DNA of 30,177 bases from Flavobacteriales bacterium UBA7690 (lineage in GTDB: Bacteria; Bacteroidota; Bacteroidia; Flavobacteriales_F; PHOS-HE28): positions 1 to 30,177 of the forward strand of contig DLGQ01000062.1 of the NCBI GenBank assembly GCA_002482775.1, in the 5' to 3' direction. Positions 1 to 9,700 of this stretch are shown one piece after another. The notes beneath the pieces are model-generated. The model saw only the letters and a program-made list of their open reading frames with translations, was not told the DNA's origin and searched no databases. The first letter of the stretch is position 1. Each line of letters starts with the position of its first letter. The position numbers were made by a program, and so were the translations under genes.

Positions 1-1337
1 TGGTAGATCCCGGCGAACATCCCGAAGATGGCGCTCATCCCCATCACGATGTGGAAGTGGGCCACCACGAAGTACGTGTCGTGCACGTTGATGTCCAATG
101 CGCTATCGGCGAGGATGATACCGGTGAGACCACCAGCGATGAAGGTGGCTACCAGACCGATGCTGAAGAGCATCGCTGGTGTCATCACGATGTTGCCACG
201 CCACAAGGTGGTGATGTAGTTGAACACCTTCACCGCGGAAGGGATGGCGATCAACAGCGTGGTGAACACGAACACCGACCCAAGGAACGGGTTCATTCCG
301 GTGATGAACATGTGGTGACCCCACACGATGAAGCTGAGGAAGCCGATCGCCAGGATGGAACCGATCATCGCACGGTAACCGAAGATGGGTTTACGTGCAT
401 TGGTGGAGATGATCTCCGAGGTGATCCCCAACGCTGGAAGCAATACGATGTACACCTCCGGGTGGCCGAGGAACCAGAACAAGTGCTGGAACAACACCGG
501 GCTTCCGCCGCTGTGATCAAGTGCTTCGCCGGCGATGTGGATATCGCTCAAGTAGAAGCTCGTACCCAGTGAACGGTCGAGCAACAACAACAAAGCTGCG
601 CTCAGCAACACGGGGAAGCTGAGTACACCCAGTACAGCCGTCAGGAAAAGAGCCCACACCGTCAGCGGCAAGCGGGTCATCTTCATCCCCTTGGTGCGCA
701 GGTTGAGGATGGTGACCACGTAGTTCAAGCCACCCATCAAGGAACTGGCGATGAAGAGCGTCATGCTCACCAACCATAAGGTCATACCTGCGCCTGAACC
801 GGGTATCGATTTCGGCAAAGCGCTCAGCGGCGGATAGACCGTCCACCCAGCACTTGCGGGCCCGCCTTCCACGAAAAGCGAGGCCAGCATGACCACGCTG
901 CTAAGGAAGAAGAACCAGTAGGAAAGCATGTTGATGAAGCCGCTCGCCATGTCGCGCGCGCCCACCTGCAAGGGGATCAGGAGGTTGGCGAACGTTCCCG
1001 AAAGACCACCGGTCAATACGAAGAACACCATGATGGTGCCGTGGATGGTCACCAACGCCAAGTACATGTTCGGATCGAGCACACCACCTGGTGCCCACTT
1101 CTCCCCGAGGAAGAAGCTCGTGAATGCGAAGCCCTCACCTGGCCAAGCCAGTTGTAGGCGGAACAGCAAGGACATGATCACCGCCACCCATGCCATGAAA
1201 ATGGCGGTGACGAGGAACTGCTTGCTGATCATCTTGTGATCATGCGAGAAGATGTACTTCGAAACGAAGCTCTCTTCGTGATGATGCGCCTCGTGCCCGT
1301 GGCCGGCGGCGTGTGCGTGTGCGGTTGTGGCGCCCAT
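1..1337 (-). CDS. coxA: Cytochrome c oxidase subunit I, aa3 type (3' end outside window)
   Basis: This is the catalytic subunit of a heme-copper oxidase. It reduces oxygen to water at the heme a3/CuB centre in the inner membrane and pumps protons. About 445 residues are visible; the C-terminal part lies beyond base 1. After a His-rich N-terminus (AHAHAAGHGHEAHHHEE), the protein shows the loop GARDMASGF with the D-channel Asp, the CuB/helix VI motif WFLGHPEVY with both the cross-linked His/Tyr pair and the Glu typical of A1-type oxidases, the K-channel Lys in AVKVFNY, and the heme-ligand segment HDTYFVVAHFHIVM. The ATG at 1335-1337 is 20 bases after the coxB stop, so it is the last gene seen of the act-cox operon. 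The family call is firm. That ACIII is the electron donor is inferred from operon position. Confidence 0.96.
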   Translation of the reverse strand, partial: MGATTAHAHAAGHGHEAHHHEESFVSKYIFSHDHKMISKQFLVTAIFMAWVAVIMSLLFRLQLAWPGEGFAFTSFFLGEKWAPGGVLDPNMYLALVTIHGTIMVFFVLTGGLSGTFANLLIPLQVGARDMASGFINMLSYWFFFLSSVVMLASLFVEGGPASAGWTVYPPLSALPKSIPGSGAGMTLWLVSMTLFIASSLMGGLNYVVTILNLRTKGMKMTRLPLTVWALFLTAVLGVLSFPVLLSAALLLLLDRSLGTSFYLSDIHIAGEALDHSGGSPVLFQHLFWFLGHPEVYIVLLPALGITSEIISTNARKPIFGYRAMIGSILAIGFLSFIVWGHHMFITGMNPFLGSVFVFTTLLIAIPSAVKVFNYITTLWRGNIVMTPAMLFSIGLVATFIAGGLTGIILADSALDINVHDTYFVVAHFHIVMGMSAIFGMFAGIY

Positions 1338-1357
1338 GGTCGTCAAGTCCTTTCTGT

Positions 1358-2623
1358 TCAGCGCGTAGATTGAGCCTGTGCGACGGTGTTGGCGGCTGCC
1401 ATGGTAGCGGTGCTATCGGGGGCAGGTGCAACGGGCGGCGCGGGTGGCGCAGGCGGCGCCTGGAACGGTTTCTTCATGGCTTCCGCATACCATGTATCAT
1501 GCGTGGCGGCATCGGTCACCACCAGGGGCATTTGCATGTTGTAGTGCGAAGCGCCACAGATCTTATTGCATAGCAGGATGAAGTCGAACGCCTCGTTCTT
1601 GGTGATCAACCGCATGCTATCGGTTGTGATCGTGGGCGTCATCTTGATCGTGGTGGTCATGCCGGGCACCGCATTCATCTGCGCGCGCAAGTGTGGCAGG
1701 TAAGCGCTGTGGATCACGTCCTGGCTGCGGATCAACACTTTCACTTCCTGGCGGACCGGCAAGTGGAACTCCTTGATCACGATGTCATCGGCACCGTGCA
1801 TGTACGGGCTCGCCACACCCTTCTCGGTGATGTCCTGCTCCATCAACGTACGCAGGTTGAGTATGCGTTGTTTGTTGCGACGCATGCGCCCCACTTGTTC
1901 AGTGAGCTCTGCATGTTTGGTCTCGGCCAGGATCGCGTGAGCCAGTACACTATCTCCCGTGGCGATCTCCGCGTCCAGCTCGGCCAAGCGCGTAGCCACG
2001 CTTTCACGGGTAACGATACCCAACGCGTTAGTGCCATTGATCAGGCGGAAGTCCGTTGCACCCAGGTTGCCATCAGCTCCGGGGTAACGTGCGGTCCAGT
2101 CGAACTGGCGTGCATACAGTTCCACTTGGATAGCATCCGGTGAAGCGGGCGCCGTGATCTTGGCCCAGCTGTTCAACCCGTAGATGATGATCACCGCCAA
2201 CACGGCCGCAGGAGCGATGGTCCACGCCAGCTCGAGCTTGTTGTTGTGCGGCTGCCAGAAGGCGCGACGATCCTTGCTGTACACGTATTTGCCGGCGAAC
2301 CAGAACAGCAGGATGTTGGTGATGATGAAGGTGATGATCAGGATCCACCAGTTGAAGTCCATGAGCCAATCGGTCTCCGCACCGTGCTCGCTGGCCGCCA
2401 CGGGCAACATCTTGTCCTTGTAGGCGATGCACAACCACAGGAAGAAACCGAAGTAAACCGGCAGGAAAAGCCACATCAAACGCGCGTTGAAGCGGTTGTC
2501 GCTGTCGGAGATGTCCTCCTCGCGTTTTCCACGTAGGCGCGAGGTGAGTTCGTAGACGCGGGCAAGCTGCGCTACCGCAAGGATGCCCAGCACCACGACG
2601 ATCAGGATCAACAACTTGGTCAT
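1358..2623 (-). CDS. coxB: Cytochrome c oxidase subunit II with CuA site and an internal helical insertion
   Basis: This subunit takes electrons from cytochrome c or the ACIII hemes at a binuclear CuA centre on the periplasmic side. The 421 residues hold an N-terminal hydrophobic helix (about 3-20), further membrane helices near 50-68, 92-110 and 133-150, and then the cupredoxin domain. The CuA ligands are visible as H305, C352, C356, H360 and M363, in the loop CNKICGASHYNM. The usual Glu between the two Cys is Lys here; its role is through the backbone carbonyl, so function is not excluded. Between the first cupredoxin strands (FDWTARYPG) and the IKEFHLPV strand there is a charged helical insert, about residues 195-278. 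The C-terminus is a Pro/Ala tail (about 388-421). It sits directly downstream of a 45-codon gene and upstream of coxA. Confidence 0.95.
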   Translation of the reverse strand: MTKLLILIVVVLGILAVAQLARVYELTSRLRGKREEDISDSDNRFNARLMWLFLPVYFGFFLWLCIAYKDKMLPVAASEHGAETDWLMDFNWWILIITFIITNILLFWFAGKYVYSKDRRAFWQPHNNKLELAWTIAPAAVLAVIIIYGLNSWAKITAPASPDAIQVELYARQFDWTARYPGADGNLGATDFRLINGTNALGIVTRESVATRLAELDAEIATGDSVLAHAILAETKHAELTEQVGRMRRNKQRILNLRTLMEQDITEKGVASPYMHGADDIVIKEFHLPVRQEVKVLIRSQDVIHSAYLPHLRAQMNAVPGMTTTIKMTPTITTDSMRLITKNEAFDFILLCNKICGASHYNMQMPLVVTDAATHDTWYAEAMKKPFQAPPAPPAPPVAPAPDSTATMAAANTVAQAQSTR

Positions 2624-2636
2624 CGTTCGTTCGATA

Positions 2637-2774
2637 TCAACCCTTCACAGGGTGGTCTTGTTCAACGTTACGGCGCACTTTCTCATAGCGCACCGTGAGC
2701 TTGCGCACCTGCCACAGCATCGCCGCAGCCCAGAGGCCCAGTGCGGCGATGAGGTATGGAAGTACGCTTTGCAT
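2637..2774 (-). CDS. 45-aa single-helix membrane peptide between actF and coxB
   Basis: An ATG at 2772-2774 opens a 45-codon frame ending in TGA at 2637-2639. The product begins MQSVLPYLIAALGLWAAAML, a hydrophobic helix at about residues 4-21, followed by a strongly charged tail with the sequence RKLTVRYEKVRRN. The actF stop codon and this ATG are separated by a single base (TGATATG), which suggests translational coupling, and the coxB start lies 13 bases after its stop. A helix followed by basic residues suggests an N-out, C-in small membrane protein. I do not recognise the family. Its place between the last ACIII gene and the first oxidase gene suggests a small accessory subunit or assembly factor of the ACIII/oxidase complex, in the way that CcoQ- or CcmD-sized proteins accompany other cytochrome systems. 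That role is inference; the reading frame itself is seen. Confidence 0.72.
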   Translation of the reverse strand: MQSVLPYLIAALGLWAAAMLWQVRKLTVRYEKVRRNVEQDHPVKG

Positions 2775-2775
2775 A

Positions 2776-4041
2776 TCAGATCTGGTGATGGATGCTCTCG
2801 TCCAGGTACGGGTGGTTCACCACGGTGAGCGGTGCTTTGGTCAAGGTGTTCAGCACGGCGTACATGAAGATGCCGAGGAACATCATGAACATGCCGATCT
2901 CCAACAAGCCGACGCCATGGAAGTCGTGGCCCAAGCTACCCGGCATGATCATCATGTTCACGTCCATCCAGTGGCCGATGAAGATGATGCTACCCACGAA
3001 CACCAGGAAACGAGGATTGCGCTTCGCATCACGGCTCATCAGCAACACCATGGGCACCAAGAAGTTGATGAAGAACGTGCCCCACATCATCCAGGGATGG
3101 TTGTTGATCCGCTCTTGGAAGTAGGTGACCTCTTCGGGGATGTTGCTGTACCAGATCAACATGAACTGGCTGAAGTACAGGTAGGTCCACAGGAAACTGG
3201 TGGCGAACACCCACTTGCCCAGGTCGTGGATGTGGCTGTTGTTCACTTGCGGCAGGTAGCCTTTGCGCTTGAGGTACAACACCAGGATGACAGCGGTGAT
3301 CATCGCGCTGCAGAACATGCCTGCGAAGACGTACCACCCGAACAGCGTGCTGAACCAGTGCGTGTCGATGCTCATGATCCAATCCCATGCAAGCGTGGTG
3401 CTGAACACGGCGAAGAACACCAGGAACAACGCGCTGCGGCGGTAGTTCATCAGCATTCGCTTCACAAGACTTTCACCGGTCTCCTTGTCCAACTGAAGGC
3501 TTTGGTTGCGGAACCAACGGGCAAAGAAGATGAAGACACCGAGGTACATCAACGTGCGGATCCAGAAGAAGGGCTGGTTCAAGAAGGCCTTCTTGTTCGC
3601 GATCAGCACATCGTAGTTCGGGTTGGCCACGGCACCTTGCACGGCTTCGTCCACATACTGTGCATCGTGACCTTCACCGATCATGTACTCGTGGTACAGG
3701 GTATGGTCCATCCAGTGGTAGATGTGGTGCCAGTGCATGCTCCCTGCTGCAAGTACGATCACCAAACTGATGGCGCCGATGGGCAGGTAACTGTAAATAC
3801 CCTCGAACACGCGCTTCAGCAGCACGGTCCATCCGGTCTCGGTGGCGTTCTGCAACGCGTAGAAGAACAGTGCGCCCAAGGAGATGCCGAAGAAGAAAAG
3901 ACCCGTGACCAACAAGCTGGCCCAGGTACGCTGGTGGTGATCGGTGTGATCGCCCAGGATGCCGACCACGGTGGCCACTGCGCCCAGGATCATCAACCCG
4001 AAGGTGATGCTGCGTGCCCGATTGCTGAGGGTGAAGTTCAT
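2776..4041 (-). CDS. actF: Alternative complex III membrane subunit ActF
   Basis: This is a 421-residue polytopic membrane protein with about ten hydrophobic segments. It matches the ActF/ActC type of quinol:electron acceptor oxidoreductase subunit, related to the NrfD/PsrC family. Recognisable stretches include the N-terminal TFGLMILGAVATVVGILGD helix, the periplasmic His-rich loop HWHHIYHWMDHTLYHEYM, LAWDWIMSIDTHWFSTLFGWY, and the C-terminal GHWMDVNMMIMPG. In solved ACIII structures ActF packs against ActC in the membrane; quinol oxidation itself is assigned to ActC, and ActF is thought to support proton movement. It is sixth in the act operon and ends one base before the small membrane-peptide gene. 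The family call is strong; the proton-transfer role is established knowledge that is still debated. Confidence 0.93.
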   Translation of the reverse strand: MNFTLSNRARSITFGLMILGAVATVVGILGDHTDHHQRTWASLLVTGLFFFGISLGALFFYALQNATETGWTVLLKRVFEGIYSYLPIGAISLVIVLAAGSMHWHHIYHWMDHTLYHEYMIGEGHDAQYVDEAVQGAVANPNYDVLIANKKAFLNQPFFWIRTLMYLGVFIFFARWFRNQSLQLDKETGESLVKRMLMNYRRSALFLVFFAVFSTTLAWDWIMSIDTHWFSTLFGWYVFAGMFCSAMITAVILVLYLKRKGYLPQVNNSHIHDLGKWVFATSFLWTYLYFSQFMLIWYSNIPEEVTYFQERINNHPWMMWGTFFINFLVPMVLLMSRDAKRNPRFLVFVGSIIFIGHWMDVNMMIMPGSLGHDFHGVGLLEIGMFMMFLGIFMYAVLNTLTKAPLTVVNHPYLDESIHHQI

Positions 4042-4064
4042 CGCTATTCCGTTGTCTTCCTAGT

Positions 4065-4760
4065 TCAGTTCGTAGCAGGGGCCGCGGCTGGTGTTGCCGG
4101 TACCACTGCGGCCATCTCGCGCTGCATCTTGCCGCCGTTCTGGAGGTATTGCACGTAACGTGTCACCAACCAACGCTCCTCCTTGTTCAACTGGGAGGCA
4201 TGCGAACCCATCGCGAGGTTCTTGCCATACACCAGGGAGTGGAAGATCTTGCCTTCGGGAAGGTCCTTCAAAGCAGCCGTGTAGCTCGGTGGTTGTGGGT
4301 AGTTGCCATTGGTCACCACAGCACCATCGCCTTCGCCCTTCTCGCCGTGGCAATGTTGGCAGAACTTGGCATAGATCACCTTGCCTTGCTCCACCGTGGC
4401 TTCAGTCATCGCGATCGGATTCTTCAATTCAAGGCCAGCCGCCTCATACCCTTCCACCGTGTTCGGATAGGTGTATGGCATATTGAACTGTGCTTTGGAT
4501 GCATCAGCGGCGAAAGCGATGGTACCAACAGGTGGCAGCTTTGCGCTCTGGGTGTTGCGTTGGCCCTGGGCCAGCTCCTCGCTGAAGTGGTAGGGGTCCT
4601 GACCGTAATCCACGTAGGCTTCCACGGCCGGGCTGCGGTACATATCGGGCATGTACTCCACGCCGGGGCTATTGGGGTCGCCGCCGCAGGAGGCCATGCT
4701 CAACACCACCAGTGCCAGTGCGCTGATCGTGATCGCCGGATTTCGCTTGCTCGTGCTCAT
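4065..4760 (-). CDS. actE: ACIII monoheme cytochrome c lipoprotein ActE
   Basis: This 231-residue lipoprotein carries one c-type heme. The signal peptide ends in a lipobox (SMASC, Cys at residue 25), so the mature protein should be lipid-anchored and face the periplasm. The heme site is C134-QHC-H138, with the mono-heme fold continuing through GEKGEGDGAVV, and Met in KNLAMGSH is the likely distal ligand. The C-terminal tail is Ala/Pro rich. In ACIII, ActE lies at the end of the heme wire and passes electrons to a carrier or directly to the oxidase. The gene starts three bases after the actD stop and ends 23 bases before actF. Confidence 0.93.
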   Translation of the reverse strand: MSTSKRNPAITISALALVVLSMASCGGDPNSPGVEYMPDMYRSPAVEAYVDYGQDPYHFSEELAQGQRNTQSAKLPPVGTIAFAADASKAQFNMPYTYPNTVEGYEAAGLELKNPIAMTEATVEQGKVIYAKFCQHCHGEKGEGDGAVVTNGNYPQPPSYTAALKDLPEGKIFHSLVYGKNLAMGSHASQLNKEERWLVTRYVQYLQNGGKMQREMAAVVPATPAAAPATN

Positions 4761-4763
4761 GGC

Positions 4764-5297
4764 TCAGTACTGGCGTTCATTGATCTCGAACACCGGGGTC
4801 TCGCGCAACAGGCTGGTGATGGCCTCGGCGCTGTGGCCGTGGTTGTCAGCGGTGCGCACTTCAATGATGAACTTATCGTCCGTGCTGCGTGGATCCGGGT
4901 TGCGGGCGGGCATGCCGGGCAGCGTCTTGTTGCGGATCATGTACGTGATGGCCATGCCATGCGCCGCGCACAATACCGTGAACTCGAAGGTGACGGGGAT
5001 GAACGCAGGCAGGTTCTTGTACAACGCCTGGCTCGGCTTGCCACCGATGTTCATCGGCCAGTCGAAGATGTTCATGTACCACATGCCCAACAACGCCAAG
5101 CTGGTGCCCGTGATGCCGAACATGAACGCCGCGATGGCCAAGCGGGTGCGCTTGATGCCGATGATGGGGTCGATGCCGTGGATCGGGAACGGGGACCACG
5201 TGTCCTTCACCTTCACCCCGTTGGAGACGAGCTTACGCGCACCGTCCTTCAGTTGCTCTGGGTCCTCGTAGACCGCGTAGATGACCTTGTTCGCCAT
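4764..5297 (-). CDS. actD: ACIII subunit ActD (DUF3341)
   Basis: This is a small membrane protein with a soluble N-terminal domain (KVIYAVYEDPEQLKDGARKL), the conserved stretch WSPFPIHGIDPIIGIKRTRL, two transmembrane helices (roughly residues 55-75 and 95-118), and a polar C-terminal domain. That is the standard DUF3341/ActD layout. The frame is open back to a TTG at 5304-5306 that overlaps the actC stop, but the ATG at 5295-5297 is a better start and gives 177 residues; the TTG start would give 180. ActD is a structural subunit that bridges the membrane and periplasmic parts of ACIII and carries no cofactor. Confidence 0.93.
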   Translation of the reverse strand: MANKVIYAVYEDPEQLKDGARKLVSNGVKVKDTWSPFPIHGIDPIIGIKRTRLAIAAFMFGITGTSLALLGMWYMNIFDWPMNIGGKPSQALYKNLPAFIPVTFEFTVLCAAHGMAITYMIRNKTLPGMPARNPDPRSTDDKFIIEVRTADNHGHSAEAITSLLRETPVFEINERQY

Positions 5298-5302
5298 GTG
5301 GC

Positions 5303-6691
5303 TCAATGGTGCTGATGTTTGGCGGCTTCGTTCTTGTAGCTCTCACCGCTGACCTTCAGGATGGACTTCACCTCGTTCAGCGCCAACACCGGGAAGTAGC
5401 GGGCGAAGAGCAGGTACAGGGTGAAGAAGATACCGATGGTACCGAGGAAGGTTCCCACATCCATCCAGGTGGGGTGGAACATGTTCCAGCTGCTCGGCAG
5501 GTAATCGCGGTGCAAGGAGGTAACGATGATCACGAAACGCTCGAACCACATACCGATGTTCACGATGATGCTCATGAAGAACGTGAAAGCCAGGTTGCGG
5601 CGCAGCTTGCGGAACCAGAAGATCTGCGGGCTGATCACGTTGCACGTCATCATGCTCCAGTACGCCCACCAGTATGGTCCGGTGGCGCGGTTGATGAACG
5701 CGTAGCTCTCGTATTCCACACCGCTGTACCAGCTGATGAACAGCTCGGTGATGTACGCCACACCCACGATGGAACCCGTGACGATGATCACGATGTTCAT
5801 GTACTCCACGTGCTTGATGGTGATGTAAGCCTCGAGCTTCATCACTTTGCGCATCACGAGCAACAAGGTCTGCACCATCGCGAAGCCGCTGAACACCGCA
5901 CCACTCACGAAGTAGGGCGGGAAAATGGTGGTATGCCAACCGGGGATGATCGAGGTGGCGAAGTCCATACTTACCACGCTGTGTACCGAGAACACCAGCG
6001 GGGTGGCCACACCGGCGAGCACCAAGCTCACCTCTTCAAAACGCGTCCACGCCTTGGCATTGCCGCTCCAGCCGAAGCTGAGGATGCTGTAGAACTTCTT
6101 CATGCCCGGCTTGGTCACCTTGTCGCGGATGGTCGCGAAGTCGGGGATCAGGCCGATGTACCAGAAAACGAGCGATACACTGAAGTAGGTGCTGATCGCG
6201 AACACGTCCCACAGGAGGGGCGAGTTGAAGTTGGTCCAGAGCGAACCGTATTGGTTGGGCAGCGGGAACACCCAGTAACCCACCCAGAGACGACCCATGT
6301 GGATCAGCGGGAAAGTGCCCGCCATGATCACGGCGAAGATGGTCATGGCTTCCGCGGAGCGGTTCACGGCCATCCGCCACTTCTGCCGGAACAGCAACAA
6401 CACGGCGCTGATCAGGGTGCCTGCGTGGCCGATCCCTACCCACCATACGAAGTTGGTGATGTCCCAGGCCCAGTCCACGCTCTTGTTCAAGCCCCAGGTA
6501 CCGATGCCCTTGCTGAGCAGGTACATGATGCAGCCCACGCCGTACAGGGCGATGATGGCCGCGATGGTGGTGAGCACGTACCAGCCACGAGGTGCCTTGT
6601 TCTCGATCGGGCCTACGATATCCTGCGTGATATCATGGTAGGTCTTGTGGCCCAGTATGAGCGGTTCGCGGATCGCTGCTTCTGAATGCAT
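5303..6691 (-). CDS. actC: ACIII quinol-oxidising membrane subunit ActC (NrfD family)
   Basis: This is a 462-residue NrfD/PsrC-like protein with about ten transmembrane helices. Family sequences seen include the N-terminal cytoplasmic stretch REPLILGHKTYHDITQDI, NFVWWVGIGHAGTLISA, FPLIHMGRLWVGYW, and the end YLPSSWNMFHPTWMDVGTF. In ACIII, ActC holds the menaquinol site near the periplasmic face and hands electrons to the [3Fe-4S] cluster of ActB. The gene lies 16 bases downstream of the actB stop. The tail ends in a His run (KHQHH). Identification is firm from the family pattern and the operon context. Confidence 0.95.
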   Translation of the reverse strand: MHSEAAIREPLILGHKTYHDITQDIVGPIENKAPRGWYVLTTIAAIIALYGVGCIMYLLSKGIGTWGLNKSVDWAWDITNFVWWVGIGHAGTLISAVLLLFRQKWRMAVNRSAEAMTIFAVIMAGTFPLIHMGRLWVGYWVFPLPNQYGSLWTNFNSPLLWDVFAISTYFSVSLVFWYIGLIPDFATIRDKVTKPGMKKFYSILSFGWSGNAKAWTRFEEVSLVLAGVATPLVFSVHSVVSMDFATSIIPGWHTTIFPPYFVSGAVFSGFAMVQTLLLVMRKVMKLEAYITIKHVEYMNIVIIVTGSIVGVAYITELFISWYSGVEYESYAFINRATGPYWWAYWSMMTCNVISPQIFWFRKLRRNLAFTFFMSIIVNIGMWFERFVIIVTSLHRDYLPSSWNMFHPTWMDVGTFLGTIGIFFTLYLLFARYFPVLALNEVKSILKVSGESYKNEAAKHQHH

Positions 6692-6707
6692 GGGGTCCTT
6701 TCGTTGC

Positions 6708-9700
6708 TCAGGCGTAGTGTGCGGCAGCCTCTTCGGTGTTGCGCACCTTCACCAGGTAATTCACATTGGGTTTCACACCGATCTCTTCCAGCATGTGGTA
6801 GCTGCGGTCGCTGTCGGCCAGGCCACGCACCATGCTCTTCTTGTCGTTCAGGTCGCCGAAGACGATGGCTCCGGTGCCGCAAGCTGCGCTGCATGCCGTC
6901 TCGATGCTGCCATCGATCACGGGCGTTCCGGCTTTCTTCGCGGCGAGTTTACCTGCTTGGATGCTCTGCACGCACATGCTGCACTTCTCGATCACACCGC
7001 GGCCGCGCACCACCACATCGGGGTTCAAGACCATACGGCCGAGATCGTCCCACGCTGGGTTCACCTCGCCGAACTTCTCGCTCACGTAGTTGAACCAGTT
7101 GAAGCGACGCACCTTGTAGGGGCAGTTGTTCGCGCAGTAACGCGTACCGATGCAACGGTTGTAGGCCATCTGGTTGAGGCCTTCGTTGCTGTGCGTGGTG
7201 GCAGCCACCGGGCATACCGTCTCGCAAGGAGCGTGGTTGCAGTGCTGGCACATCACCGGCATGAACATCACGCTCGGGCTCTCTTCAGGCACCTCCATCT
7301 GTAGGTACATGTCGATCTTGCCCAAGCCATCCTTCTTGGCAGTCTCTTTCGTGGTGGCGCTGCTGTAGTAACGGTCGATGCGCAACCAGTGCATTTCGCG
7401 GCTGCGGCGCACTTCGTCCTTACCGACCACCGCGATGTTGTTCTCGCTGTTGCACGCCGTGATGCAAGCGCCGCAACCGATGCAGCCGTTCAGGTCGATG
7501 CTGAGGCCCCAACGGTGCCCAACACCTTCCACCGGATGTTCTTCCCACAGGTCGAATTCAGCAACAGGCTTCTTGTCCTGCGCGTTGATCACGCCGTCGC
7601 CGTTCACGTCCTCGTGTACCGCCAGCTCGTGCGGGTGGTTGTAGGCACGCTTGTCGCCAGCCTTGTAGGTGGCAGCGGACGTTTCCTTCACCACACTGTG
7701 GCGGTCCATCGCCGTGAGGTGCGTCTGTGTGATGGCCACCGGATAGGTCTCGCCGGTAGCTGTCACGCTCACATTGAGCACATCGTAGTTCACACCGCCC
7801 TCGCTGAGCCTAGTGAACACATAGGCGTTCTTCCCGACCGGCTTGAAGTCGCCGTTGTGGTCCGTAACGCAGGCCGCAAGACCCACTTTCTCGCCATTCT
7901 CGCCGCGGCCGTAACCGAGGGCGATAGCGATGGTACCGGAGCGCTGACCAGGGGTCGGAACCACAGGAAGGGTGATCTCGTTGTCACCCGCCTTCACCGT
8001 TACCAAGCTCGCAGGAGCCTGTTCGCCGAGGTACATATTGAGGCCGAGCTTCTCAACATCCGCCGGGGCCATGCACACGTAGTTGTCCCACGTGATCTTG
8101 GTGAGCGGATCGGGCATCTCCTGCAGCCACGGGTTGTTGGCGTGCTGGCCGCTTCCGATGGCTTCGGTGGTGTAGAGCGCGAGTTCGAAATCCCCAGCAC
8201 CGGTGCTCGCTTTCGCAGCAGCGGCGGTCGCAGCGGCCACATCACCCGCGAACACCGCAGGAGCGGCAGCAGGTGCTACCGGTGCGGTGAGCACGCCGTT
8301 GTGTACGGCCATGTTCCAGTTGTCCTCGAACAAGCCCATTTCCGGACCGCGGTTGGCCATGTTGGCCTGCCATACGCTGCGGATGTGCTCGTAGTACGTG
8401 CTTGCGGAACCGCTCCAAACGAGCAGGCTCTCCTGCCACTGGCGCGTGTTGAAGAGCGGGCGGATCGCAGGTTGTGCGAGTGCGTAGTGACCCACTTTCG
8501 GGTGGAAGTCGTTCCAGCTTTCGAGGTAGTGGTGGTCCGGGCAGATCCAGTTGCAAAGGCTGGCGGTCTCATCCGCGTACCCGCTGAAGCTGACGCTGAG
8601 GCCCACTTTGCCGAGACCGGCTTTGAACTCGGCTGCGTTGGGCAGGCTGTAGGCTGGATTCACTCCGGCGATGAACAGCGCACCCACCGTGCCGGCGTTC
8701 ATGTCCTTCACCAGTTGCGCCACGGCGGCGTCATCACCCTGCTTGAAGTGGGTGTGCGCATCCAGGTCGATCGTGCTGCCGTAGTTGCCGAGGATGCTGT
8801 TGATGCTGTTGACCAGCACCTGTACACCTTCGTTGTTGCTACCGGCCAATACCACGCTGCGTCCTTTCGCTGCCATCAACGCTTTGGCAGCGCCTTCGGT
8901 GGCCTTCATCATCGCCGCATCGGCACCGGCGCTGTTGCCGCTGATGTGCGCATGCAGCGCCACCACGGCTTTCGGCAGTTCACTGATCTTCAGTGGCACG
9001 CGCACATCGGCGTTGGCGCCGGTCATGCTCATGCGGGCCTCGAACTGGATGTGCCGGTTCATCGCCAGATCCGGGTTGCGACGCGTGGCGTACTGCCAGG
9101 TGTTCTCGCTCGTGCTGCCCCAGCTGCTGAGGAAGTCAGCGTCCACGCTCACGATCACATCGGCTTTCGTCAGGTCGTAGCTCGGGAATACGCGCTTACC
9201 GAAGCTCTTCAGATTGGCGCCGGTAACGCCGCCGTAGCTGATCACATCGTACTGGACGTGTTCCGCGGTCGCGTTCTTCGCTTTGAACGCAGCGATGGCC
9301 GCTTGCGTGCTCGGGCTGATGACCGTGCTGCTCAGGATCACCACACGTTTGCCAGCAGCAGCAGCGAGGCCAGCAGCGATGGCTTTGTCGGTATCGGCCC
9401 AAGTGGTCGGTGCCTCAGAACCTTTGGCAACAGGACCGGTCAATCGCGCACCATCATACAGCGACAGCACGGAGCTGTTCATGCGTGCGTTGATGCTGCC
9501 CTTGGGAAGCGCCGGGTTGCGGTTGATGCCGAAACGCGGGTTGCCTTTGATGTGGATGGGACGGCCTTCGCGGGTCTTCACCAGGATGCTGGCGAAATCC
9601 TCACCGTCATAGAAGGTGCTCGCGTACCAGTTCGCCACACCCGGGGTGATGTCCTCCGGTTTGTTGACGTAGGGGATCGACTTGATCACCGGCGTTTCGC

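Noticed and set aside
2695..4158. Plus-strand open frame of 487 codons opposite actF and actE
   Set aside because: It crosses two real genes on the other strand and has no signal, helix or domain of its own.
5306..6685. Plus-strand open frame of 459 codons opposite actC
   Set aside because: It is antisense to a well-recognised membrane protein, and the product has a non-protein-like composition (His, Glu, Asp and Val runs) without motifs.
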